Source of the DNA: Chloroflexota bacterium
Lineage (GTDB): Bacteria; Chloroflexota; Dehalococcoidia; Lucifugimonadales; Lucifugimonadaceae
Assembly (NCBI GenBank): GCA_029262715.1
Contig: JAJCYX010000224.1
Span: forward strand, 1-6,660
Length of the DNA stretch: 6,660 nucleotides
Reading direction: 5' to 3'
Part shown: one piece after another, positions 1 through 5,301 of the stretch
How positions within the stretch are numbered: the first letter of the stretch is position 1
How the letters are laid out: every line of letters starts with the position of its first letter
The notes under the pieces: generated by a model
The model's input: only the letters and a program-made list of their open reading frames with translations
Told to the model about the DNA's origin: nothing
Database searches by the model: none
Made by a program: the position numbers and the translations under genes

Positions 1-1291
1 TCTCTTTCAGCCTGGCGGGAGTGATCCGCCGTTTATTGAGGTCATTGACTGCGCGTTGAGTCGCAAGCCATGTTGCTGGCCACTGGTCGCCCATCAGCGG
101 CAGTTTTGCCGCTTCTGACTGGATGGCTGTTCGCAGTTCAGTAATGCCGACATCGTCCCTATTGCTGACTGTGTAGTAGCCGACAACCTGCGGAAACTTC
201 GCTCTCAAGTCTGAGATTGGAATCTCAGCGGCGCTCTGGTCAGTGTGTGTTGCAACGATAATTACCGGCGCTTCCGGTGCCCGCGCATGAATGGTGTCGA
301 GCCAGTAGCTGATACGCCCTTGCTGGAATCCATGACGTGCGTTCCACGCCAGCAGAAAAAGCGATCTGTCTGTCAGGAAGAACTGGTGAGTGGCGTGATT
401 GATCTGCTGACCGGCGAAGTCCCACGTCCGCAGGTCCATCGTGGTGTCAGGTTGGTCGGGATGCTCTAACTCAAGGTTCTCGACTGCGATTCCGTGGGTC
501 GTCTCGAGGTCTACGACGAAAGGTTCGCCTTTCAGCGCCCGCAGCAGGCTGGTCTTACCGACTCCGCCCTCACCGACGACCACGAGCTTCGATGTCCAGT
601 TGGCTTCCTCCTTTTCGGATCTGTCCCTGAGGAAGTCGAGAATGGCGTCGGTGCCCTGCTCGATGATCGACTGTGGCGGTGATTTGAGCGGATTGTCGTC
701 CAGTATGAGATCGGTCAGCGCCGTGAGTTTTCCGATCTCCGGCGGCAGCTCGCTCAGGCTGTTACCACGGAGGTCCAGTTCGGTCAGCGCCGTGAGGTTC
801 CCGATCTCCGGTGGCAACTGGGTCAGGCGGTTACCACTGAGTTCCAGTTCGGTCAGCTTTGTCAGGTTCCCGATCTCCGATGGCAAATCGCTGAGGTTGT
901 TACGATCGAGGTCCAGGTCAGTCAGCTGTTTGAGATTTCCAATGTCGGGCGGCAGCAAGTGGAGGCCATTGCCCCACAGGCTAAGGTCAGTCAGGGTTGT
1001 GAGATTCCAGATCTCCACCGGCAGTTCGCTCAACCTGTTATTCCCTAGGTAAAGGGTGGTCAGCGCAGTGAGGTTAAAGAACTCTCGTGGTAGTTCACTC
1101 AGTTCGTTTTGCCACAGTCTCAGTTTAGTCAATTCCACAAGGGTTCCGATCTCACGCGGCAGCTCGCGCAGGCCGAGCTGAATAAGATCGAATTGAGTTG
1201 CGCCCGAGCGCTGCGCTTCGGCGATCTTTTCGAGCGCGATCACTTCCGGCTGCTCGTTCGAGCCTGAAAGAAGACCTCGGAATCGTGGCAT
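1..1291 (-). CDS. Roco-family protein: leucine-rich repeats plus Roc GTPase domain (partial, runs off left edge)
   Basis: The reverse strand reads 430 uninterrupted codons from the ATG at 1291 to the window edge, with no stop. Residues 1-35 form a short charged cap (MPRFRGLLSG start). Residues about 36-200 are seven LRR units of 23 residues with the pattern LxxLPxEIGNLTxLTxLxLxxN. After a linker comes a Ras-like Roc domain: P-loop GEGGVGKTS (240-248), switch I TTHGI (264-268), G3 DFAGQ (291-295) and G4 THTD (348-351). A Trp-containing stretch after about 400 probably begins the COR dimerisation domain, whose remainder and any effector domain lie outside the window. In the family, Roc-COR is a GTP-regulated dimerisation module and LRRs bind partners; the protein is presumably cytosolic. 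All GTPase motifs are intact. An in-frame ATG at 1315 is an alternative start. I prefer 1291 because a -10-like box lies 8 nt upstream. The family call is strong; the cellular role is unknown. Confidence 0.93.
   Translation of the reverse strand, partial: MPRFRGLLSGSNEQPEVIALEKIAEAQRSGATQFDLIQLGLRELPREIGTLVELTKLRLWQNELSELPREFFNLTALTTLYLGNNRLSELPVEIWNLTTLTDLSLWGNGLHLLPPDIGNLKQLTDLDLDRNNLSDLPSEIGNLTKLTELELSGNRLTQLPPEIGNLTALTELDLRGNSLSELPPEIGKLTALTDLILDDNPLKSPPQSIIEQGTDAILDFLRDRSEKEEANWTSKLVVVGEGGVGKTSLLRALKGEPFVVDLETTHGIAVENLELEHPDQPDTTMDLRTWDFAGQQINHATHQFFLTDRSLFLLAWNARHGFQQGRISYWLDTIHARAPEAPVIIVATHTDQSAAEIPISDLRAKFPQVVGYYTVSNRDDVGITELRTAIQSEAAKLPLMGDQWPATWLATQRAVNDLNKRRITPARLKE
712..1194 (-). 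repeat. Seven tandem 69-bp units encoding the LRRs
   Basis: The LRR coding block is seven direct units of 69 bp, starting at 712, 781, 850, 919, 988, 1057 and 1126, each encoding one 23-residue LRR. The two units nearest the GTPase domain (712-780 and 781-849) differ at about 9 of 69 positions by my count. The units further out are more diverged. This gradient suggests recent duplication at the Roc-proximal side of the array. The 69-bp period keeps the reading frame, so unit gain or loss would change LRR number without a frameshift. Confidence 0.85.
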
Positions 1292-1443
1292 GATCCGGCA
1301 GTATACCGCCTCCATGCTCAGAGCCAGCCAAGCCCGTCGCCGCCTTACGGAGCGACAACCTGTCTCAGAAAGAGCTCGTGACACCCGCACCGCTCAGCTT
1401 CTTGCTGACCGCCCCAGACGCACCGGAAAACGCCGCTTGCGGC
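1292..1443. other. Intergenic stretch between the Roco start and the molybdopterin relic
   Basis: Apart from the -10-like box near 1300 I see no gene, hairpin or repeat here. Reading frames across it on both strands are low-complexity Arg/Ala/Pro-rich shadows. It probably holds the Roco promoter region. Confidence 0.5.
1300..1305 (-). promoter_or_regulatory. Putative -10 box for the Roco gene, suggesting a leaderless mRNA
   Basis: On the reverse strand TATACT (5 of 6 matches to TATAAT) ends 8 nt before the ATG at 1291. Initiation about 7 nt downstream of the box would place the mRNA 5' end at or next to the start codon. A GGAGG string lies just upstream of this box, too far (about 17 nt) to serve this ATG as a Shine-Dalgarno site. 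No good -35 hexamer is visible, so the call rests on the box and its spacing. Confidence 0.4.
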
Positions 1444-1712
1444 CTACCAGATGTCTCCTACCTGGCCTCTCTTTGGCAGGCCGCGCTTCTCCCAGTAGCC
1501 GGGCATGAAACCTTTCGTCAGCTTGATCTCGGTCAACCACTTCGCCCACTTGTAGCCGTAGGTGCCCGGAACGGCCAGGCGCAGCGGAGAGCCGAGATGA
1601 GGCAGCCGTTCGCCATTCACCTTGTACACAAACAGCGCTTCGGCGTCCTGCAGGTCGGTGACAAGGTGAGTCGTGAAGTACTCGTCCGCGCACTTGAAAA
1701 CGGCCGAATCCG
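1444..1712 (-). pseudogene. C-terminal remnant of a molybdopterin-dependent oxidoreductase (sulfite oxidase / YedY-like fold)
   Basis: The reverse strand encodes about 89 residues running from AVFKCADEYFTTHL through VYKVNGERLPHLGSPLRL and VPGTYGYKWAKWLTEIKL to GYWEKRGLP, ending in a stop at 1444-1446. This is the recognisable C-terminal half of the oxidoreductase molybdopterin-binding fold: substrate-face loop, NGExLP..GxPLRL, and YGYKxxKWLTxI. The N-terminal half, including the Mo-ligating cysteine, is missing. Upstream of about 1712 the sequence changes abruptly to an unrelated alpha/beta hydrolase tail on the other strand. An in-frame ATG at 1734 could still start a 96-residue peptide, but that peptide would lack cofactor ligation. 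I read it as a truncated relic whose natural C-terminus survives. Shadow frames on the plus strand here are not genes. Confidence 0.72.
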
Positions 1713-1812
1713 GGTGGTGGAGGGTGCGGGTCACTTCTTACAAGAAGATCCTGACGAGGAGGTGGCAGAGCGCGTGATCGCGTTTTTGAAGAGGGAAGCT
1801 GGAGTTGTATGA
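1702..1812 (+). pseudogene. C-terminal remnant of an alpha/beta hydrolase (haloalkane dehalogenase / epoxide hydrolase type)
   Basis: The last 36 codons before the TGA at 1810-1812 read RIRVVEGAGHFLQEDPDEEV followed by AERVIAFLKREAGVV. This matches the end of alpha/beta hydrolases of the dehalogenase/epoxide-hydrolase type: the strand leading to the catalytic histidine (G-A-G-H-F), then the P-E-E-V-A-x-x-I-x-x-F-L terminal helix. The nucleophile elbow, oxyanion hole and cap domain are absent. The frame stays open upstream to about 1378, but that part overlaps the oppositely oriented molybdopterin relic and shows no hydrolase features. The fragment therefore has no credible start and is a gene tail left by a rearrangement. 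It ends 77 bp before the phosphatase gene. Confidence 0.6.
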
Positions 1813-1876
1813 GTTGGCTCTTGCATCTGCCTGATAGGCGCAAAAGCATTTCTGGCTGAGTGCAGGTCGATTGATC

Positions 1877-1882
1877 TAGAAT
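1877..1882 (+). promoter_or_regulatory. Putative -10 box for the histidine-phosphatase gene, suggesting a leaderless mRNA
   Basis: TAGAAT (5 of 6 matches to TATAAT) ends 7 nt before the ATG at 1890, and no Shine-Dalgarno-like purine run lies between them. A transcript starting about 7 nt after the box would begin at the start codon itself. The spacing mirrors that at the Roco gene. No convincing -35 element was found. Confidence 0.4.
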
Positions 1883-1889
1883 ATGCGAC

Positions 1890-2456
1890 ATGGGACAACT
1901 CATTCTCATAAAGCACTCGTTGCCACAAATTGATGAAGACGAACCTGCCAACAGCTGGGTGCTCAGCCCGGAGGGCGAAAGTCGTGCTTCGAAGCTTGCG
2001 ATTGCGATCGCCGCGATGAAGCCTGCTTCGGTACATACAAGTGCCGAGCAGAAGGCGATGCAGACGGCTGAAGCGATCACAGATATCACTGGCCTGACAC
2101 TGAGCATGGACCCGGGATTCAATGAGCAGCACCGCGAGAACGAACGGTTCACCAGCAAGGATGAGTTTTCTCGACGGATAGGCGAGGCGTTGCGAAGTCC
2201 AGATGAACTGATCTATGGATCGGAGACGGTGTCCAGCGCTGTCGAACGATTCGATAAGGCGCTACACGACGCTGAGCAGTACTCGCAACCGGGCGACATG
2301 GCGGTGGTGTCACACGGCACAATCATCTCTGCGTATGTTGCGTCACGAGTGGATATCGATCCCGCTGAGCTGTGGGAGAGCCTTGGCCTGCCGGGGTTTG
2401 TTTGCGTCAACTGGCCCGATCCGGACCACATTGAGTTGCGCAAGAACTTCGAATGA
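1890..2456 (+). CDS. Histidine phosphatase superfamily protein (phosphoglycerate-mutase-like)
   Basis: This 188-residue protein opens with LILIKHSLP (4-12), the position of the family's RHG motif. His9 would be the phospho-accepting nucleophile. HTSAEQKAMQTAEAI (49-63) matches the second phosphate-pocket segment (S-S-x-x-x-R-A-x-Q-T-A). FNEQHRE (77-83) supplies the acid region, and VVSHGT (139-144) carries the second catalytic histidine, His142. Both phosphate-contacting arginines are replaced by lysine (K8 and K56), a conservative change that keeps positive charge. Length fits a single-domain member without inserts. There is no signal peptide, so it is probably a cytosolic phosphatase or mutase; the substrate cannot be told. 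The ATG at 1890 is placed by the conserved N-terminal strand and a -10-like box just upstream. The gene converges on the SDR gene downstream. Confidence 0.88.
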   Translation: MGQLILIKHSLPQIDEDEPANSWVLSPEGESRASKLAIAIAAMKPASVHTSAEQKAMQTAEAITDITGLTLSMDPGFNEQHRENERFTSKDEFSRRIGEALRSPDELIYGSETVSSAVERFDKALHDAEQYSQPGDMAVVSHGTIISAYVASRVDIDPAELWESLGLPGFVCVNWPDPDHIELRKNFE

Positions 2457-2465
2457 CGGGCGCTG

Positions 2466-2507
2466 GCTCAGGACGAAGGGTAGTTTCCATCCTGAGCTTG
2501 TCGAAGA
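2466..2507. repeat. Hairpin and CCTGAGCTTGTCGAAG-type intergenic repeat after the phosphatase gene
   Basis: GCTCAGGA (2466-2473) and TCCTGAGC (2490-2497) form a perfect 8-bp inverted repeat around a 16-nt loop, starting 10 nt after the phosphatase stop. The right arm continues into CTTGTCGAAG, giving a string I recognise from short interspersed repeats in many bacterial genomes. There is no T-tract, so a classical Rho-independent terminator is not supported. A role in 3'-end protection between convergent genes is possible. Confidence 0.5.
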
Positions 2508-2518
2508 GTGCCCGGCTT

Positions 2519-2604
2519 GTCATTCTGAACTTGATTCAGAATCTCTCGGGTGACCGTGTGATGACGGCAGATCCTTCCGCTGCGGTCGGGATGACACAAC
2601 GAAA
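2519..2604 (+). repeat. Short interspersed repeat element, copy 1
   Basis: The element starts with GTCATTCTGAACT, holds the imperfect palindrome TTCTGAA-CTTGA-TTCAGAA, continues with CAGAATCTCTCGGGTG (2537-2552), and ends in a 21-bp block (2584-2604) containing GTCGGGATGAC then ACAACGAAA. GTCAT at the left and ATGAC (2591-2595) at the right are inverted ends. The same blocks recur in the same order at 3464-3565, with a different and longer interior. It encodes nothing credible and sits between convergent genes. It resembles a REP- or MITE-like non-coding element. Confidence 0.75.
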
Positions 2605-2620
2605 CCGCAGCTTGCTGCGA

Positions 2621-3403
2621 CTACGCTCCGTGGCGGCCTGATGGTGGGGTGCGCATCTTTTTGTTCCAGAGAGCCTCTACGTGGTAGCGCGGTCGCCAGC
2701 CGAGGACCCGCGTTATCTTGTCGTTGCGGAACTTTCGGTGTGGGATGTCAGGGAACACGAAAAACGTCTCGCAGTTTGAGGCGAGTCGCTCTTCGGGTAC
2801 TTCGACCGCGCACTGGATCGCAGTGCCGCAGTCCGGCCACGCCGTTGAGTACGGCGTCATGTCATCGTGGTAGTCGGGCTCCTTCTCGGGGCCTCCGAGA
2901 TTCCACGTGTGCTTCATGTTGTAGTAGAGGAGCGTCAGCGCCGTGATGCCGTGGCGTTCGGAGAAAACGCGCACAATCTCCTGGCCTAACGCCTTCGAGT
3001 GCGCATAGAGGCGAGTACCCGGCGCTGGCGGCATGTCAGGGTTGAGGTCGTGGTCCCACTCTTCATATTGCGGGCCGGCGAGCTGGTAGTGCGGGCCGGT
3101 GTTGATGACTCTCCCGACGCCGTGTGTCCGCGCTGCGACCATCATGTTGTAGTTGCCGCGAGTCGAGACATCGAACGCAAGTTTGCGGTCTTGTCTGAGC
3201 ACAGAAAGGTTCACGATGCAGTCCACACCCTCTGCTGCTCGAACGACGCCATCAAGGTCATCTGCCGAAAGTTGTAGGTAGTCGTGCTTCAGGCCATCGG
3301 GCTTCTCAGTGATGTCGGTGACCAGCATTTCGTGGCGTTCGTCTAGAGCCTTGATGACCCAGGGCCCGAGCATGCCGTTTCCGCCAAGAATCAGAACTTT
3401 CAT
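2621..3403 (-). CDS. NAD-dependent epimerase/dehydratase family protein (extended-type SDR)
   Basis: This 260-residue protein starts MKVLILGGNGMLG, the first strand and glycine-rich turn (G7xxG10xxG13) of an NAD(P)-binding Rossmann fold. Asp30 at the end of the second strand (VTD) points to NAD rather than NADP. The catalytic YxxxK is present as Y133-AHS-K137, on the usual helix with ALGQEI. The segment normally ending in Ser-Ser reads VINTGPH (99-105), so the usual serine is replaced, with Thr102 nearby. The later part (LTLLYYNM, about 157-163, onward) is the substrate domain; the C-terminal RVLGWRPRY is typical of nucleotide-sugar epimerase relatives, though the protein is shorter than most. 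The ATG at 3403 has a good Shine-Dalgarno GGAG 7 nt upstream. It lies downstream of and co-directional with a second SDR gene, across a 181-bp gap holding a repeat. Substrate unknown. Confidence 0.9.
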   Translation of the reverse strand: MKVLILGGNGMLGPWVIKALDERHEMLVTDITEKPDGLKHDYLQLSADDLDGVVRAAEGVDCIVNLSVLRQDRKLAFDVSTRGNYNMMVAARTHGVGRVINTGPHYQLAGPQYEEWDHDLNPDMPPAPGTRLYAHSKALGQEIVRVFSERHGITALTLLYYNMKHTWNLGGPEKEPDYHDDMTPYSTAWPDCGTAIQCAVEVPEERLASNCETFFVFPDIPHRKFRNDKITRVLGWRPRYHVEALWNKKMRTPPSGRHGA

Positions 3404-3463
3404 CGTTTATCTCCGGTTGAGTTCAACGTCTGTTTGTGGGAGAGAGTTGGATATGTGAGGTCT

Positions 3464-3565
3464 GTCATTCTGAACTCGATCAGAATCTCTCGGGTGTCCT
3501 TGCTAATTCGGTCAGATCCCTCGACCCGCAAGCGGGTACCCCGTGGTCGGGATGACACAACGAAA
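3464..3565 (+). repeat. Short interspersed repeat element, copy 2
   Basis: It shares with copy 1 the identical 13-bp left end GTCATTCTGAACT, the 16-bp CAGAATCTCTCGGGTG (3481-3496) and the 21-bp right block (3545-3565). The interior differs and contains its own hairpin, ACCCGC-AA-GCGGGT (3524-3537). It lies in the gap between the two co-directional SDR genes and is in direct orientation to copy 1, about 945 bp away, so the pair brackets the 2621-3403 gene. Confidence 0.75.
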
Positions 3566-3584
3566 ACGCGGCCGCACCGCCCAC

Positions 3585-4247
3585 CTAGGTCCATCCCAGC
3601 AACTCTTTTGCTGCGTGCATCAGGAAACGCTGGTTTTCCACCTGTGACTGCACATGGATGTCCTGCCATTGCGCCAACGAGTCTGCGGTCAGCGCCCGTT
3701 TGATCGCCTCCACAGCGTCAACACCTGCAACCGCTGCCGATTCGCCAGATGCCTGCGCCTTCGCACTATCACCTTGCAAGAGCGGGAACCCGAGCCTGAT
3801 TGTCGCTACCTGGATCCGACGGTCTCGTGCGAACTCCCGGCAAACCATTTCGCCGAGGTGAGTCGCCAGCAACTGCGCGTCGTCGGTCGGTGGCAGACTG
3901 CGCCACTTCTCGGTGACAGTCAGGTTCTCTTCGTAATCGCTGAACAGCTTTAAGGTGCTTATGTAGATGCAGCGCTTCGCACCGGCGTCTGATGCCGCAT
4001 TCAGCAGGTTGTATAGCTGGCGGGTGGAACGGTCGATGGCCTCACTCGGGTCTGTCGAATCGGTCGGGCCATTGTTGTAGCCGAGCACGACCAGTGCGTC
4101 GTACCCGTCAACCAGCGTGTCGGTCGATTCATCGTGACCGATCACCGTGCTGTACGGCAAAACGGTTGTAAGGTGTCCGTCGTCGCCCAACGCAGATGCC
4201 AACTGCTCGCCAAGCCACCAGTCGCCGTCTCGGATTAGGATCTTCAC
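3585..4247 (-). CDS. SDR-like Rossmann-fold protein with degenerate cofactor and catalytic motifs
   Basis: From GTG at 4247 the protein is 220 residues and begins MKILIRDGDWWLG, which aligns with the GGNGMLG turn of the neighbouring SDR but keeps only the last glycine of GxxGxxG (D7 and W10 replace the others). The fold is otherwise recognisable: DALVVLGYNN (50-59), the strand CIYISTLKLF (93-102) in the place of the usual VFxSSxxVYG, and RIQVATIRLGF (144-154). The expected YxxxK reads about AQLLATHLGE (124-133), so both catalytic residues are missing. It may be a non-catalytic partner or sensor; this is inference. A GTG at 4265 would add six residues (VQRNGE), but 4247 fits the conserved MKILI start and has GGA 8 nt upstream. 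It is first in a minus-strand pair with the intact SDR and divergent from the lipoprotein gene. Confidence 0.83.
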   Translation of the reverse strand: MKILIRDGDWWLGEQLASALGDDGHLTTVLPYSTVIGHDESTDTLVDGYDALVVLGYNNGPTDSTDPSEAIDRSTRQLYNLLNAASDAGAKRCIYISTLKLFSDYEENLTVTEKWRSLPPTDDAQLLATHLGEMVCREFARDRRIQVATIRLGFPLLQGDSAKAQASGESAAVAGVDAVEAIKRALTADSLAQWQDIHVQSQVENQRFLMHAAKELLGWT

Positions 4248-4284
4248 TTCACCATTCCGTTGCACTCATGTTTTTCGTAGCGGT

Positions 4285-4290
4285 ATCTTA
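4285..4290 (-). promoter_or_regulatory. Possible -10 box for the SDR gene pair
   Basis: Reverse-strand TAAGAT (4 of 6 matches to TATAAT) lies 37 nt upstream of the GTG at 4247, in the 105-bp divergent gap that must hold promoters for both the SDR pair and the lipoprotein gene. No clear -35 is visible. I found no good promoter for the lipoprotein gene in the same gap. Confidence 0.25.
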
Positions 4291-4352
4291 CGCGGTAATC
4301 AGGCTGCTATGCGCAGGAACGGCCAGAATTGCTGGCGAGCGATTACCCTTTG

Positions 4353-5051
4353 ATGGACGTAGTAGTTGATGTGGAACGTGCTGGACGTGGCTGCAATCAC
4401 AAGTCAAATCGGACGAAATACCTGATCAACAACCCGAGAAAAATCCTGTTTGCCGCAGCGGTGATGCTGATCGGTGTTGTCGCTGCTTGTAGCCCCGACC
4501 AGCCAGGAACATCGATCGCGGCTCCTGCGACGCTAAGCCAGGCTCCGACCGCAACAGCGGTTCCACCGACGCCGACGGCGTTGTCTTATGTGAGCACCGG
4601 TTCGACTGGCGGCCGCACTTCGCTGCGGTGCGAGCAGTGCAGGGCGGTGGAGGTGGTTGAGGTCACGGGACCGGAGACGGTTGTGACAGCTGAGGGTCCT
4701 TTCCGGCTTTACGGGGTGTTTGTGGCACCGGATGAGGAGAACTGCGTGGCAGAGGCGACTGACCGGCTGGCTGAACTGGTTTCAGGAACGCTCAGGGTGG
4801 AGGCGGGTTCGCTGGCTACCGATTCGAATGGCACGCCGATTCGATACCTGTACACCGATTCCGGTGATTCGATAGACGAACTGTTCATTAGCGAGGGGCT
4901 GGCGCGGACATCTGCCTTCGATGGCCCTCACGCTCCGTGGCTGCTGATAACCGCTGACAAAGCGAGGCGTGACCGTAGCGGGTGCATCTGGGAGAACTTC
5001 GACCGTCTGTTTCCACAGCGCACTCCACGGGCGTCGGGCGGGATTAACTAG
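4353..5051 (+). CDS. Predicted lipoprotein with SNase-like (thermonuclease-fold) domain
   Basis: From ATG 4353 the protein has 232 residues. NNPRK (26-30) precedes a hydrophobic run ILFAAAVMLIGVVAAC, whose VAAC is a lipobox, so Cys46 would be lipidated and the protein anchored outside the membrane. A Pro/Thr/Ala-rich linker (about 51-80) leads to a domain at about 96-213 matching the staphylococcal nuclease fold: PFRLYGVFVAPDEENC for the RLxGIDAPE strand, EATDRLAELVSG, NGTPIRYLYT for yGRxLayV, IDELFISEGLAR, and ARRDRSGCIW at the end. The DGDT metal segment is replaced by TGPET and the catalytic arginine after Gly is Thr161, so nuclease activity is doubtful. A CEQC pair (93-96), Cys131 and Cys211 could form disulfides. 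A TTG at 4329 with AGGAA 9 nt upstream is a real alternative start; 4353 was preferred as an ATG. Confidence 0.83.
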   Translation: MDVVVDVERAGRGCNHKSNRTKYLINNPRKILFAAAVMLIGVVAACSPDQPGTSIAAPATLSQAPTATAVPPTPTALSYVSTGSTGGRTSLRCEQCRAVEVVEVTGPETVVTAEGPFRLYGVFVAPDEENCVAEATDRLAELVSGTLRVEAGSLATDSNGTPIRYLYTDSGDSIDELFISEGLARTSAFDGPHAPWLLITADKARRDRSGCIWENFDRLFPQRTPRASGGIN

Positions 5052-5154
5052 GCGGAGATTTGCGGGTCCAGATAACACGGGTTCAGTACATCGACACCTG
5101 TGGTCGCCATCCATCTGGAAACCTGTCATCTCGGCCTGAGCTCCCATGTACGTT
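5052..5154. other. Gap after the lipoprotein gene, no feature seen
   Basis: No gene, strong hairpin or terminator was found between the lipoprotein stop and the first arm of the interleaved inverted repeats. The promoter for the kinase gene may lie here, but no convincing -35/-10 pair was identified. Confidence 0.4.
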
Positions 5155-5293
5155 GTTTGCGATATACATCTGGTCCGATCGCTAGTACATGCGTTAATAT
5201 CCTGAAATTACGCCTCACGCTACTGATTGAGTATGATTTCTATCGATTGGTATCGCAAACCGGAAACATTTCTGGTGGCGGCATAATTTCAGG
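5155..5293 (+). promoter_or_regulatory. Interleaved inverted repeats (A-B-A'-B') in the kinase leader, last arm covering the Shine-Dalgarno site
   Basis: Arm A GTTTGCGATA (5155-5164) is a perfect reverse complement of A' TATCGCAAAC (5251-5260). Arm B CCTGAAATTACGCC (5201-5214) pairs with B' GGCATAATTTCAGG (5280-5293) at 13 of 14 positions, 10 of them contiguous. Because B lies inside the A loop and A' inside the B loop, the stems cross: either a pseudoknot or two competing folds. A small hairpin, CCGGAAA-CA-TTTCTGG (5260-5275), fills the space between A' and B'. B' ends in AGG, 8 nt before the ATG at 5302 and the only SD-like sequence there, so B-B' pairing would block ribosome entry. A -10-like TATGAT (5232-5237) allows another reading: transcription begins inside the region and the arms are paired DNA operators. 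The arms are read directly; the function is inferred. Confidence 0.5.
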
Positions 5294-5301
5294 CATACCT
5301 A

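Noticed and set aside
441..1052. Long plus-strand open frame of about 200 codons opposite the Roco gene
   Set aside because: It is Ser/Arg-rich and repeats with the same 69-bp period. It is a shadow of the LRR repeats, whose minus-strand reading has clear motifs.
712..1194. Possible CRISPR-like array from the regular repeat spacing
   Set aside because: The 69-bp units are contiguous coding LRRs in one open frame without unique spacers.
1378..1701. Plus-strand open frame upstream of the hydrolase tail as a genuine N-terminus
   Set aside because: It lies opposite the molybdopterin relic and has no hydrolase elbow or cap features. Only the part after about 1702 looks like a hydrolase.
1394..2158. 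Minus-strand open frame of 254 codons covering the relics and the start of the phosphatase gene
   Set aside because: Its translation is Pro/Arg-rich with no family features, and it overlaps the phosphatase gene and the molybdopterin relic, both of which have recognisable motifs.
2606..2619. CGCAG-CTTG-CTGCG hairpin as a terminator for the convergent genes
   Set aside because: The stem is only 5 bp, and no T-tract follows on either strand.
2459..2641. Small open frames inside the intergenic repeat region
   Set aside because: Their translations are made from the repeat elements and lack a plausible start region.
4782..5147. Minus-strand open frame across the end of the lipoprotein gene
   Set aside because: It has no recognisable features and mostly overlaps the lipoprotein coding sequence on the other strand.
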